The notes under the pieces were generated by a model. It worked only from the letters and a program-made list of their open reading frames with translations, was not told where the DNA came from and ran no database searches. A stretch of 35,095 nucleotides of DNA. It comes from Pirellula sp. (GTDB taxonomy: Bacteria; Planctomycetota; Planctomycetia; Pirellulales; Pirellulaceae). Shown here in pieces: positions 1 through 9,420 of this stretch (its first letter is position 1; each line of letters begins with the position of its first letter). The stretch spans positions 1 through 35,095 of the forward strand of contig JAIPFP010000034.1 in NCBI GenBank assembly GCA_021736575.1. Reading direction: 5' to 3'. Both the position numbers and the translations under genes were made by a program.

Positions 1-135
1 CCGTGCTCGTGAATGTCAATCCTTGAAAAGGAAGCCAAAAGCTTAACTATCGACTGGAGAGCCGGATGCGGGAGATCCGCCAGTCCGGTTCGGAGGGAGG
101 GGAGCCGCAACTCAATGCGGCTTTCCTACCCCTAT
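1..135 (+). ncRNA. Group II intron 3' end (domains V and VI), partial
   Basis: Bases 59-91 fold into a domain V hairpin. Nine base pairs join 59-67 to 83-91, including the catalytic AGC triad at 60-62. A two-base bulge lies at 81-82, and a GCGG/CCGC upper stem (68-71/77-80) closes a short loop. Domain VI follows: 103-109 pairs with 116-122, and the likely branch-point A is 128, eight bases before a plausible intron end near 135. The spacing and sequence match bacterial group II introns. The intron body and its reverse transcriptase would lie left of the window. The short reading frame across this stretch (13-234) is an artefact of the RNA. The intron class cannot be fixed from this end alone. 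Confidence 0.85.
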
Positions 136-201
136 CTTTTATGCAGCAAGCCAAAACCTAGTGCCACTGATTGGAATTACCGTCGCACAGGAGACTACTC
201 G

Positions 202-230
202 TTCCCAGGCTCTGCGGCAGAGCCTGGTAA
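202..230. repeat. REP-like palindrome
   Basis: A perfect 10-bp inverted repeat (205-214 with 218-227) around a 3-base CGG loop. It is extended by GTT/AAC at the outer ends with one mismatch. There is no T-run, so it is not a typical intrinsic terminator. It resembles the CCAGGCTCTG palindromes scattered between genes in planctomycete genomes. It lies about 70 bases downstream of the intron end. Confidence 0.7.
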
Positions 231-249
231 CTAGCTTGCACCGTGCATG

Positions 250-310
250 GTCGTCTTTTGCTCCGCGAAAATACGAGAATGACGTATACTTTCGCTAAAC
301 GAAAGGCGAC
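250..310. repeat. Inverted pair of REP-like units
   Basis: Two related 23-base palindromic units in opposite orientation, at 250-272 (minus) and 288-310 (plus). Each carries a core like CTTTCGCNNNNCGAAAG followed by GGCGAC. A third related unit is at 10801-10823; each differs from it at about four positions. A head-to-head pair with a 15-base spacer is the arrangement of REP doublets. It lies just upstream of the amidohydrolase gene. The rest of 1-349 holds only the intron end and the palindrome at 202-230. Confidence 0.7.
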
Positions 311-349
311 AATACCACCCAATTTAGCTTTAACCGCAAAGCATCTGCC

Positions 350-2095
350 ATGTTCCTTGATCTAAAAACTTCGAATCACAGTCGCATTGTTTGTTGGATG
401 TTTGGATGGCTTGGTGCGTTTCAACTTTGGCTTCCAGCGCAAGAGCCAGCGCGAACGAACGTTGCAGATCTCGCCATTGTCAATGCGAGGATTCTGATCT
501 GTGATACAGCCATGAGCCAGGCGAGCGCAATTGCTGTTCAGAGTGGACGCATCGTGGCTGTTGGTGATCGCTCAACTGTCGAACCCTTTATCTCGAAGAG
601 GACCCAAGTTATCGATGCGGCGGGTCGAACCGTCACGCCGGGACTGATCGACAGCCATCTCCACTTCATTAACCTTGGGCAGTCACTTCAAAAACTAGAC
701 TTGAGCCAAGCACAGTCCTGGGATGAAATCGTTTCGAAAGTGGAGCAAGCCTCTTGGTTGCTGCCGAAAGGGACTTGGATTGAAGGAAGCGGTTGGCACC
801 AGTCCAAGTGGATACGTCCGCCAGACAACAATGTGGATGGATACCCTAATCACCGCTCGTTAAGCGAAGCGGTTCCCGACCATCCAGTCATTCTAAGCCA
901 CGCAAGCGGGCATGCTTGTTTTGCGAACCAAGCAGCCATGGAACTTGCAGGCGTACATCGCGACACGTCGAATCCGAGTGGGGGCGAGGTGCTCAAAGAC
1001 GCGGCGGGCAACCCTCTGGGTGTCTTTCGCGAGAATGCGCAAAGCCTCATCTATCGCGCCCAATCGCGAACAACGCAACGACTCAGCCAAGAAGAGTTGA
1101 ACGCCGCCACGTTGACTCAACTCCAACTGGCCGGGGATGCATGTCTCAAGCAAGGTATTACGAGTGTGCATGATGCTGGCAGCAGTTTCGAAACGGTTCG
1201 GCGACTGCGTCAATTCGCGGAGTCAGGACAATTGCCGCTGAGAATGTCGGTCATGATTCGCGACGGCAGCGAAAATCTATCAGCCCAGTTGCCAACGCAC
1301 AGAATGGAAGATGTCGGCGGAGGGTTTCTGACTGTCCGAAGCGTGAAAGCGATGATCGACGGAGCGCTCGGGCCTCACGGAGCTTGGTTGATGGAACCTT
1401 ACAACGATCTGCCAAGCACGTCCGGACTCAATACGATCGCGATCGAAGAACTGAAACGGATTGCTATCCTGTGCAAGCAACATCATTGGCAACTCTGTGT
1501 TCATGCGATCGGTGACCGCGCCAATCGCGAAGTGCTCGACGTGTATGAACAGGTACTTGGGCAACAAGTCTCAACAGACCATCGATGGCGAATCGAGCAT
1601 GCGCAGCATCTCACGTCAAGCGACATTCCACGCTTTGCGAAGCTTGGCGTGATACCTGCGATGCAAGCGAATCACTGCACGAGCGATGCGATCTTCGTTC
1701 CGCAGCGTTTAGGCGAACGACGCAGCGCGCAAGGAGCCTATGTTTGGCGATCGCTCATGGATGCTGGTTCTATCATTTCCAACGGAACGGACGCACCCGT
1801 AGAACGCGTCGACCCACGAGCCAGTTTGCATGCGGCTGTGACTCGCCAACTTCCGTCCGGCGAAGTGTTCTATCCGGAACAATGCATGACTCGCAAAGAA
1901 GCTTTGTTGAGCTATACGCTCTGGCCAGCGAGGGCAGCGTTTCAAGAAAAACAACTTGGCTCGCTGGAGTTAGGTAAACGAGCAGATATCGTTCTATGGG
2001 ATACCGATTTATTAAACTGCAAGCCCGCCGATATCCTGACTGCAAACGTGGCGCTTACCATTTTGGAGGGGAAGATTGTTTACACAGGCGAGTGA
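350..2095 (+). CDS. Exported amidohydrolase family 3 protein (YtcJ-like)
   Basis: A 581-residue metal-dependent hydrolase of the amidohydrolase superfamily, subfamily Amidohydro_3. After a hydrophobic N-terminus (residues 12-30, probable signal peptide ending near PAQEPA) come the small beta domain, a GLIDSHLHF segment with the HxH metal ligands at residues 103 and 105, later histidines in VHAIGDRA and RIEHAQH, and NGTDAPV near the end. The C-terminus returns to the beta domain (LGKRADIVLWD). Family members hydrolyse amide bonds such as N-acyl amines or formamides. The substrate cannot be told from sequence. It stands alone, converging on the DUF2721 gene 81 bases downstream. Length is normal. 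Confidence 0.9.
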   Translation: MFLDLKTSNHSRIVCWMFGWLGAFQLWLPAQEPARTNVADLAIVNARILICDTAMSQASAIAVQSGRIVAVGDRSTVEPFISKRTQVIDAAGRTVTPGLIDSHLHFINLGQSLQKLDLSQAQSWDEIVSKVEQASWLLPKGTWIEGSGWHQSKWIRPPDNNVDGYPNHRSLSEAVPDHPVILSHASGHACFANQAAMELAGVHRDTSNPSGGEVLKDAAGNPLGVFRENAQSLIYRAQSRTTQRLSQEELNAATLTQLQLAGDACLKQGITSVHDAGSSFETVRRLRQFAESGQLPLRMSVMIRDGSENLSAQLPTHRMEDVGGGFLTVRSVKAMIDGALGPHGAWLMEPYNDLPSTSGLNTIAIEELKRIAILCKQHHWQLCVHAIGDRANREVLDVYEQVLGQQVSTDHRWRIEHAQHLTSSDIPRFAKLGVIPAMQANHCTSDAIFVPQRLGERRSAQGAYVWRSLMDAGSIISNGTDAPVERVDPRASLHAAVTRQLPSGEVFYPEQCMTRKEALLSYTLWPARAAFQEKQLGSLELGKRADIVLWDTDLLNCKPADILTANVALTILEGKIVYTGE

Positions 2096-2176
2096 GATGC
2101 CTGCCAACCGGAAGGGTACGTTTCCGTCTGCGGCTCGCCTATCTCCGAACCATTGCGTCCGATTGGGCCGATCCCC

Positions 2177-2566
2177 CTACTGTTCCATTTCTTTCAAGTG
2201 GATATCTAACGCACCGACCGACATCCGGATCTCGACAATGGATATTCCCAACGAGGCTGCCATTAGCAACAAGCTGCCTCCGAAGATCCATTTGCCAACT
2301 TCTCCCCAACCCAAAAACAAGGCGACCATGCAAACGGTGCACGCCAGCAAACTGCTAACCCCCAGCGTTTGCATGTCGCGTATCAAGTAGACGCGCCGTC
2401 GAAGATTCTTGATCTCAGCCACATACACTTGATTGGGTGTTTCAGTATGGTCCGCGTGCAACTTGCGGATGATGTTAGCCAACCCCAAGAACCGATTCGT
2501 ATAGGCAAGCAATAGCAATGAAATCGTCGAAAAAAGAAGTGCTGGAGTGGTGAAGTCGATCTGCAT
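2177..2566 (-). CDS. DUF2721 family membrane protein
   Basis: A 129-residue protein with the DUF2721 signature near the N-terminus (TTPALLFSTISLLLLAYTNR), a charged middle (EIKNLRRRV) and two further hydrophobic segments at about 65-85 and 90-110. It is probably an inner-membrane protein with three helices. The family has no established biochemical role. It is the last gene of a minus-strand operon after the phosphatase and cardiolipin synthase genes, 48 bases from the latter, so a membrane-lipid link is possible but only inferred from position. Confidence 0.8.
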   Translation of the reverse strand: MQIDFTTPALLFSTISLLLLAYTNRFLGLANIIRKLHADHTETPNQVYVAEIKNLRRRVYLIRDMQTLGVSSLLACTVCMVALFLGWGEVGKWIFGGSLLLMAASLGISIVEIRMSVGALDIHLKEMEQ

Positions 2567-2614
2567 TTTTGTTGCTTTTGTTGAGAGATGGTTAACGGCG
2601 CACAGGTGATGGCA

Positions 2615-4102
2615 CTAAAGCAATGGGCTGACGAGTCTCGCTAAGTTCTCAGTGAAGCGAATGAGTCTCGACCTTCCATGCCAAGCTTGCTTGTCCATCA
2701 TTTCCGATTGATCGATGTACGTTTGTTGCAAGGCTCGGAGGGACTGCGTAAATTCTGCGTCGTAAATAGCCAACGTGATTTCGAAGTTTAACCGAAAGCT
2801 GCGAGGGTCCATGTTGAGAGAACCAAATAGGCTGATGCGTTGATCGATGGTGACGCTTTTGGTGTGCAACAATCCACCGTAGAACTGGGCAACAAAAACT
2901 CCCGCGTCAAGCAGTTCGCCCTTGAACGTGCTGCTGGCCAGTCGAGCCAAGATAGAATCAACCTTGGCAGGCAAAATCAAAATCACTTTGACTCCGCGCT
3001 GTGCAGCCGAACTCAATGCCATCTGCAAGGCTTCGCTGGGTACGAAGTAGGGAGTGGTTATGACCAGCTCATGCCTAGCTGCATAGATTGCGGTTATCAG
3101 GATACGCTCGATCGCTTCGACGCGGTTGGCAGGTCCGCTTGGTAGCACTTGAACGGCGCTTTCACCGTGTTTAGTGATCTTTTGCTCACCCGTTAGATCC
3201 GGCAATGTCAGCCCCTTAGCACTGGTCTCAATATGCCAGTCCGTTTGAAATGTGATAGCCAATGCTTCGACAGCCGGCCCCTCGATGCGAACCATCGCGT
3301 CAACCCATTGCCCGACACCTGAACTTTTTTTGAAGTAGCGAGGATCGACCAAGTTCAAGCTGCCTGTCCATGCGATTTGATCGTCAATCAACACAATTTT
3401 GCGATGTAGTCGCAAGTCGAAGCGAATGAAAGGCAATCGCCAAAGCCCACCTGGCAAGGCCGCCTGAACCACGGCTCCTGCGATTCGAAGACGCAGGGCA
3501 TCGCGGCTGCGCAAAAACGCCTGACTCCCCATCGCATCGACCAAAATACGACATATCACCCCACGGGCACATGCTCGTTCGATCGCGGAAACAATTTCCT
3601 CCGTTCGGCCGCCACAATACCAAATATAGAACTCAAGGTCGCAATTGATTTGTGCAGCATCTATGTCCGAGATCAGCCTATCAAAAATCAAGCCCCATTG
3701 CCCGATGAGCTCAAGCTTATTGCCGTCGAGCGTTGGCACCTGCAACATCTGCTCACCCGAACGCGACAACTGCTCCCACTCATCTCCAAGTCGCTGCCAA
3801 TTCACATGCAAACGCGGATGATCCAGAGCCTTGTATCGATCGCAGATAGGTTCATTTAGTTGCTTTACTAATCGAGTTCGTCGCGAACCAAGCCGGAGCT
3901 CGCCAATCAACAAGTAAAATGCCGACCCGACCATCGGCAACGTGAACAAGATCGTAATCCAGGCCAACGAAGCACCGACTGACCTACGGCTCATCACGAC
4001 GCGTACAGCCAACACGATTTGAACCATGACGTGCAATATCAACAACAAGACTGCCCACGCAAACGGTCGCAGTCGTTCCATGATCTCGACGAAGGAGCTC
4101 AT
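2615..4102 (-). CDS. cls: Cardiolipin synthase (phospholipase D family)
   Basis: A 495-residue protein with two N-terminal membrane helices (about 12-35 and 45-68), then two phospholipase D domains. Both HxKxxxxD motifs are complete: LHRKIVLIDD with H233, and LHTKSVTIDQ with H413. Each is followed by GSLN. Such enzymes join two phosphatidylglycerol molecules, or a PG and another phospholipid, into cardiolipin at the inner membrane. Length fits bacterial Cls. The start codon overlaps the stop of the upstream phosphatase gene (ATGA), so the two are probably translationally coupled. Confidence 0.92.
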   Translation of the reverse strand: MSSFVEIMERLRPFAWAVLLLILHVMVQIVLAVRVVMSRRSVGASLAWITILFTLPMVGSAFYLLIGELRLGSRRTRLVKQLNEPICDRYKALDHPRLHVNWQRLGDEWEQLSRSGEQMLQVPTLDGNKLELIGQWGLIFDRLISDIDAAQINCDLEFYIWYCGGRTEEIVSAIERACARGVICRILVDAMGSQAFLRSRDALRLRIAGAVVQAALPGGLWRLPFIRFDLRLHRKIVLIDDQIAWTGSLNLVDPRYFKKSSGVGQWVDAMVRIEGPAVEALAITFQTDWHIETSAKGLTLPDLTGEQKITKHGESAVQVLPSGPANRVEAIERILITAIYAARHELVITTPYFVPSEALQMALSSAAQRGVKVILILPAKVDSILARLASSTFKGELLDAGVFVAQFYGGLLHTKSVTIDQRISLFGSLNMDPRSFRLNFEITLAIYDAEFTQSLRALQQTYIDQSEMMDKQAWHGRSRLIRFTENLARLVSPLL

Positions 4103-4866
4103 TGTTTGGCAAGCTCATTCGCCTTGCTTGGTTCTGCAGCTGGAACGGATGGCAATTTGGTTTCAATGATTCGAAAGGGAAGGCCTTTGATGGATGCTCC
4201 TCCATTGTGAAACGTTAACCCACCGAATTCGACTCCGTCAACATCGCGATGGGTGTGTCCGAAGTAAACATCCGTTACACCATGGCTTGCATCATACCCC
4301 TGATCTGTTAAGTACATAGCCAGTTTCCGCAAGACCGCCGTTCGGCGAATAGCAATCGCACCGGCAACTCGGTGGATTCTTGCTTGAACAACCGCATCAT
4401 AAAGCAAGTGCCGGGAGGGGTGAGGCTGTGGCTTGTCTTCGGATAACTTGCGCCGGGTGGCAAGCGCTATGTCGGTCGGTTCACCATCGACAATATCACC
4501 GTGGAGAAAAACGCACGTACCTAGCTTCAAAATGTATGGTTGCCAAACGAGCCTTGGCTGTCGAAACGCGAGACGATCCAATTCAATGACAAAACGAGGG
4601 TGAGCGTCATGATTGCCAAGCAAGTAATAAAAGGCACATTCTGGATACGCATTGATGAGGTCATCGAGCCAAGCAATGCTATCGGCGATGGAGTGCTCAA
4701 ACGAGGGACGGGTGCTCCATTTGAAGTCGAAGATATCCCCACCTAAGACCATCGTGTGTGCCTGAGCAGCGGCATGATGAATCCTGGGAGTCATGGCTGC
4801 TGCTGAGGATCTACGCGCAAATAAGTGCAAGTCGGAAAGGAAAAAACTTCGCAATGTCGTAGCCAT
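4099..4866 (-). CDS. LpxH-like metallophosphoesterase
   Basis: A 255-residue calcineurin-like phosphoesterase. Metal-binding motifs appear in order: SDLHLF (residues 11-16), GGDIFDF, LLGNHDAH, HGDIVDG and FGHTHRD. The spacing and the helical insert between the last two resemble UDP-2,3-diacylglucosamine diphosphatase, which releases lipid X in lipid A synthesis. The operon with cardiolipin synthase supports an envelope-lipid role. Substrate is inferred, since LpxH-like proteins also act on other pyrophosphates. First gene of the operon; start ATG at 4866. Confidence 0.8.
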   Translation of the reverse strand: MATTLRSFFLSDLHLFARRSSAAAMTPRIHHAAAQAHTMVLGGDIFDFKWSTRPSFEHSIADSIAWLDDLINAYPECAFYYLLGNHDAHPRFVIELDRLAFRQPRLVWQPYILKLGTCVFLHGDIVDGEPTDIALATRRKLSEDKPQPHPSRHLLYDAVVQARIHRVAGAIAIRRTAVLRKLAMYLTDQGYDASHGVTDVYFGHTHRDVDGVEFGGLTFHNGGASIKGLPFRIIETKLPSVPAAEPSKANELAKQ

Positions 4867-4931
4867 AGTGGATTCCGGGAGCTATCGATGCGTAAGGCGA
4901 CGGGGCTGGGGCAGTTTGAAGTCTACCCGTA

Positions 4932-4959
4932 AATTGGGTGGCACGAATTGGGTGGCACG
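4932..4959. repeat. 14-bp tandem duplication
   Basis: AATTGGGTGGCACG occurs twice in perfect tandem (4932-4945 and 4946-4959) in the 228-base divergent intergenic region between the phosphatase and PSD1 genes. The GGGTGGCACG core resembles intergenic repeats seen in planctomycete genomes. No gene is seen in this gap. Confidence 0.75.
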
Positions 4960-5023
4960 TTCTGGGGAACGAAGTATACGCGGATATCGAATCAAAGCGC
5001 GTGCCGTGCTCGAATCCTTCTAG

Positions 5024-5029
5024 TATAAT
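5024..5029 (+). promoter_or_regulatory. Candidate -10 box for the PSD1-DUF1501 pair
   Basis: A perfect TATAAT. No convincing -35 box is seen 16-18 bases upstream. Transcription would start near 5036, which makes the in-frame GTG at 5035 an unlikely start and supports ATG 5095. Confidence 0.45.
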
Positions 5030-5094
5030 CGAGAGTGGTTTTGTACGACTATTCCCTCCATATTGCAATCCGAACAAAGTTGCTCCACTCCGTC

Positions 5095-8010
5095 ATGCTC
5101 GCTTCGATATTGAACTTGAGGCTGCTCATCGTTGGTTCGTTGACAACCTTTATTGCAGCCCCATTGCTCGCTCGCCAGGAACCGGCGTCATTCCATCGAG
5201 CCATCAATCTCAACGGGCCGGCGCTGATCATTGATGGACATCCATGGGAATCCGGGGCTGCGGACGATCTCAAATCTGCGTCCAAGTCGTTCGAAAACCA
5301 AAATGTTCCGTTGAAGCCGTCCACAGATCCAAGTCGAGCCGAAATGATTCGAAGTAGTCGATGGGGGCAACCTGTCGAAGTTACAGTGACGAATTTGCCG
5401 GAGGGTCGCTACCAAATTTTCGTTTACGTCTGGGAAGATAACGCGACCGAACGATTTTCAGTCCAATTGAATGGCAAGACGGTGCTCGCTCAGTACGAAA
5501 GTGGGCCGGCAGGGAAATGGAAGCGACTTGGACCTTGGCGAACGATGGTCAAGGATGGCTCGATCACCCTCGGGGCTCGTGGCGGCGCTGCAAATTTTTC
5601 GGGAATTGAGATTTGGAGTGGATATGGAGTCGTTCCAGACCCATCCACTTCGCAGTTTGTTGCGATACCGAACGAGGAACAACTTGCCTTTTTTGAAAGC
5701 AAGATTCGACCGTTGCTGGTCGAACACTGTTACGAATGCCACAGCAACAATGCAGATGAGCCAGGGGGCAATCTATTGCTTGATTCCCGGGCTGGAGTCA
5801 TGCGCGGGGGTTTGACTCAACCGCTTCTTGTCCCCGGTGATCCGGACAACAGTTTCTTGATGAAGGTTGTCAGCCATACCAATCCCGATTTAAAGATGCC
5901 GCCGGAAGCAAAACTGGCAAACGAACAAATCGCGGATCTTGCAACTTGGATTCGAATGAAAGCCCCCGATCCACGATTTGAAGATACAGTTGCGACCCTC
6001 AAAGCCAAATCGGAAATCGACTGGGACAAGGCTCGCGATTTTTGGTCGCTCAAATCTGTGTCGCATCCACGGCTACCGACTGTTGCAGAAGCCGCGTGGC
6101 CCACTAGCCCGATCGACTATTTTGTTCTAGACAAGCTCGAAAGGGCGGGTTTGGTGCCAGCTTTGGAAGCCAGCAAACGCACACTGATTCGGCGGGCTAC
6201 TTTCGACCTGATCGGTCTTCCTCCGTCTCCGGATGAAGTGAATGCCTTTTTAGAGGATGATTCGGCGAATTCGTTTGCAACCGTCGTGGATCGTTTGCTC
6301 GACTCGCCCCAATATGGCGAACGCTGGGGACGAACCTGGTTGGATGTCGTTCGCTATTCCGATACTGCTGGCGACAACTCGGACTTTCCGGTACCGCAGA
6401 TGCATTTGTATCGCAACTGGGTCATCGATTCGTTTAATCGCGATCTGCCATATGATCAGTTTGTTCGAGAGCAACTTGCGGGCGATCTGCTGGGTGGACA
6501 AACTCCAGCCGAAAGACGCGAACGGATCATTGCGACTGGTTACATTGCCAACGCGCGCCGATTCGGATCCCGTGTCAACGACTATCCGCAACATTTGACG
6601 ATCGAGGATACTCTAGACAATTTGGGCCGAACTTTTCTCGCCACCACGATCAATTGCGCGCGATGTCACAATCATAAATTCGATCCCGTTACCGCCGAGG
6701 ACTATTATGCACTCTACGGCATCTTCCACAGCACCCGTTATCCATGGCCTGGTATAGAGCTAGAACAACGCCAACGAGATCTTGTCGAAATGGCGTCGCC
6801 CGAGGAAGTTGAAAGTGTTAAGCAAACGCGAAAGATCCGCCAACAAGAGCTCAATGCGGAAGTAAAAAGGCTTGCAAAAGAACGCAATGGAGCCAATGGT
6901 GAATCGCGGGACGAGTTGGACAAACAACATAAGGAAGCAGAAAAAGCTGCTAAGTCTTATTCAAAAGAGCCGCTGCCCTACGAAACCCTTTATGCGGTTG
7001 CCGAATCAAGCACGATTGAGGATGTCGCCTTGCAAATCAAGGGTGATCCCTTAAAAGTCGGACCGGTAGTTGCACGTCGGTTTCTCAGTGTTTTGAATGG
7101 GGCGGAATTGTCGAACGAGGAAACCACTAGTAGCGGGCGGCTTCAATTGGCAAATTGGATTGTGGACAGCAATAATCCACTCACCGCACGCGTCATCGTA
7201 AACCGTATTTGGCTCTATCATTTCAAACAGGGAATTGTCCCAACACCCAACGATTTCGGTCGACAAGGCAAAGCCCCGTCCCATCCCGAGCTTTTGGATT
7301 GGCTCGCACAAAACTTCATGACTTCAGGTTGGTCGATCAAGTCGCTTCATCGAACGATCATGCTATCAAGCACGTATCGTATGAGCAGTCAATTATCTAA
7401 ACTAGCCTTGGAAAAAGATCCGACGAATGAATTGCTATCTGCATTCCCTCGTCGGCGGCTGGATGCCGAGGCCTTGCGTGACACGATGCTTAGCCTTGGA
7501 GGCAATTTAGATCCAACGCGGGCTGGGCCTCACCCGTTCCCGCCACAATCCCAATGGCAGTTCACGCAGCATAATCCTTTCAAAGCAAACTACGAAACAA
7601 ATCGACGCAGCGTTTACTTGATGACTCAACGGATTCAAAGGCACCCCTATCTCGCCATCTTTGACGGTGCGGATCCTTCGGTGAGTGTGCCCATGCGATT
7701 GACAAGCACCACGCCGCTGCAGGCCCTGTATTTGCTCAATGATAAGTTTGTGCATGAACAAGCGATTGGGTTTGCAAGTCGTTTGCTAGGCGCAACTAGC
7801 GATGATTCATCACGGATCGAGAAGGCATGGATGTTGCTATTCAGTCGACCACCAAATGAAGAAGAAGTAAGTCAAGCTCATGCGTTTTTGGAATCGACAC
7901 GAGATGCATTGCGAAACGTGGAACCACCGACGGAGAATGTCGAGCAGCAATGTTGGCAATCGTTTGCTCGAGCCTTGTTGCGATTGAATGAGGTCGCCTA
8001 TGTTGATTAG
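5095..8010 (+). CDS. PSD1-family protein: cytochrome c-like, DUF1549 and DUF1553 domains
   Basis: A 971-residue exported protein typical of planctomycetes. ATG 5095 is chosen because a clear signal peptide begins there (MLASILNL to about residue 25, cleaved near LLARQEP); the open frame extends upstream to a GTG at 5035. Domains in order: a malectin or carbohydrate-binding-like beta domain (about 35-190); a Planctomycete cytochrome c region with CYECH at residue 212; DUF1549 (about 330-560) with a second CxxCH (CARCH at 521); a charged coiled-coil insert (about 575-630); and DUF1553 (about 680-950). The CxxCH motifs suggest covalent haem in the periplasm. Biochemical role is unknown; genomic association points to polysaccharide breakdown. 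It is followed 24 bases later by its usual DUF1501 partner. Confidence 0.9.
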   Translation: MLASILNLRLLIVGSLTTFIAAPLLARQEPASFHRAINLNGPALIIDGHPWESGAADDLKSASKSFENQNVPLKPSTDPSRAEMIRSSRWGQPVEVTVTNLPEGRYQIFVYVWEDNATERFSVQLNGKTVLAQYESGPAGKWKRLGPWRTMVKDGSITLGARGGAANFSGIEIWSGYGVVPDPSTSQFVAIPNEEQLAFFESKIRPLLVEHCYECHSNNADEPGGNLLLDSRAGVMRGGLTQPLLVPGDPDNSFLMKVVSHTNPDLKMPPEAKLANEQIADLATWIRMKAPDPRFEDTVATLKAKSEIDWDKARDFWSLKSVSHPRLPTVAEAAWPTSPIDYFVLDKLERAGLVPALEASKRTLIRRATFDLIGLPPSPDEVNAFLEDDSANSFATVVDRLLDSPQYGERWGRTWLDVVRYSDTAGDNSDFPVPQMHLYRNWVIDSFNRDLPYDQFVREQLAGDLLGGQTPAERRERIIATGYIANARRFGSRVNDYPQHLTIEDTLDNLGRTFLATTINCARCHNHKFDPVTAEDYYALYGIFHSTRYPWPGIELEQRQRDLVEMASPEEVESVKQTRKIRQQELNAEVKRLAKERNGANGESRDELDKQHKEAEKAAKSYSKEPLPYETLYAVAESSTIEDVALQIKGDPLKVGPVVARRFLSVLNGAELSNEETTSSGRLQLANWIVDSNNPLTARVIVNRIWLYHFKQGIVPTPNDFGRQGKAPSHPELLDWLAQNFMTSGWSIKSLHRTIMLSSTYRMSSQLSKLALEKDPTNELLSAFPRRRLDAEALRDTMLSLGGNLDPTRAGPHPFPPQSQWQFTQHNPFKANYETNRRSVYLMTQRIQRHPYLAIFDGADPSVSVPMRLTSTTPLQALYLLNDKFVHEQAIGFASRLLGATSDDSSRIEKAWMLLFSRPPNEEEVSQAHAFLESTRDALRNVEPPTENVEQQCWQSFARALLRLNEVAYVD

Positions 8011-8034
8011 CTTTAAAAGCAATCGAGACCAATC

Positions 8035-9399
8035 ATGAAACGAAGACACGTTATTCAGAGTTTAGCGGCCGGCTCGCTGCTGATGCCGGGCTTGCTTTCC
8101 GAATTGCTCGCGCAAGACGATAGCCGCGACCCGCTTGCGCCAAAGCAGCCGCACTTCCCCGCGAAAGCCAAACGCGTCATCTTCATCTTTTCCAACGGCG
8201 GTGTGTCGCATATGGACACCTTCGACCACAAGCCTGAACTGTTCAAGGCGGATGGAAAGAAGATGGGTATCGGCGGTGGCCTATCCAATCAACAGAAAGT
8301 GCTTCTAAAACCCTTATGGGAGTTTCGGCCTGGCGGACAGTCCGGAACGCTTGTTAGCGATCTCTTCCCACACCTTCGCGAATGCATGGACGATATCTGC
8401 TTGATCAAGTCGATGAAGTCGGACGACAACGAGCACTATCAAGCAACATTGGCGATGCACACGGGCTCGTTTTTCTTTTCTAGGCCGAGTATCGGCTCGT
8501 GGATCAGCTATGGGCTCGGTACCGTCAATAGCAATTTGCCATCGTTCATGGTGTTGGCGGCGCAGTTGCCATACGCTGGAACACAGGTCTATGCCAATGA
8601 CTTCTTGCCCGCGTATCACCAAGGTGTGCGAGTCGTTCCTGGCAAGGAACCGATTGTGGATTTGCAGCGACGGACACCGCAAGAAAAAATCCAACAGCTT
8701 GAGATCGGTCTTACCAAGTCGATCAATGATCTGCATTTGGCGGAACGCGGCAACGATCAAGAGTTAGCGGCACGCATTCGAACGTTCGAGACTGCTTTTC
8801 ACATGCAGACGGAGGCGTTCGAAGCCTTTGATATCGCCAATGAAAGCCAAGAGACGCTCGACTTGTACGGGTTGAAAGACGGGCAATCGGAAGGATTCGG
8901 CTGGAAGTGTCTTGTTGCACGTCGATTGGCCCAACGCGGTGTTCGGTTTATTGAGCTGATCGATGGTAGTTCAAGTAAGAATTGGGACCAGCATGGCAAC
9001 ATGGCCGAGCACGCGGACCATGCCAAGGCGATCGACCTGCCGATTGCTGGGCTGTTAAAAGATCTGAAGCGATCCGGAATGCTCGAAGACACATTAGTTG
9101 TATGGACAACCGAGTTTGGGCGAACGCCTGGCGTGGATGGCGACAAAGGCCGCGGCCATCACAGCGCATGCTTCAGTTCCTGGATGGCTGGCGCAGGTGT
9201 GAAGCCAGGGATAAGTTACGGGCGCACGGATGAGCTTGGCGCGACAGTGGCAGAAAATCGTGTTCACGTGCACGATTTCCATGCGACGATTCTGCATTTG
9301 ATGGGAATCGATCACACGAAGCTAACCTATCGTCACGCGGGCCGAGATTATCGGCTGACGGATGTGCATGGCAATGTAGTGCGTGACATTCTGGCATAA
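8035..9399 (+). CDS. DUF1501 domain protein (exported, sulfatase-like fold)
   Basis: A 454-residue protein with a twin-arginine-like N-terminus (KRRHVIQSLAAGSLL), suggesting Tat export of a folded, perhaps metal-loaded protein. DUF1501 hallmarks are present: FIFSNGGVSHMDTFDHK near residue 50, VWTTEFGRTPG near 355, and the C-terminal DFHATILHLMGID. The family belongs to the alkaline phosphatase/sulfatase-like fold. It is almost always encoded next to PSD1 proteins, as here, and probably works with them in the periplasm. The activity is not established. Confidence 0.9.
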   Translation: MKRRHVIQSLAAGSLLMPGLLSELLAQDDSRDPLAPKQPHFPAKAKRVIFIFSNGGVSHMDTFDHKPELFKADGKKMGIGGGLSNQQKVLLKPLWEFRPGGQSGTLVSDLFPHLRECMDDICLIKSMKSDDNEHYQATLAMHTGSFFFSRPSIGSWISYGLGTVNSNLPSFMVLAAQLPYAGTQVYANDFLPAYHQGVRVVPGKEPIVDLQRRTPQEKIQQLEIGLTKSINDLHLAERGNDQELAARIRTFETAFHMQTEAFEAFDIANESQETLDLYGLKDGQSEGFGWKCLVARRLAQRGVRFIELIDGSSSKNWDQHGNMAEHADHAKAIDLPIAGLLKDLKRSGMLEDTLVVWTTEFGRTPGVDGDKGRGHHSACFSSWMAGAGVKPGISYGRTDELGATVAENRVHVHDFHATILHLMGIDHTKLTYRHAGRDYRLTDVHGNVVRDILA

Positions 9400-9420
9400 A
9401 GTCTAGCCTAAAAACCTGAA

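Noticed and set aside
13-234. 73-codon open frame at the window start
   Set aside because: It runs through group II intron domains V and VI and a palindrome; the RNA structure explains the sequence.
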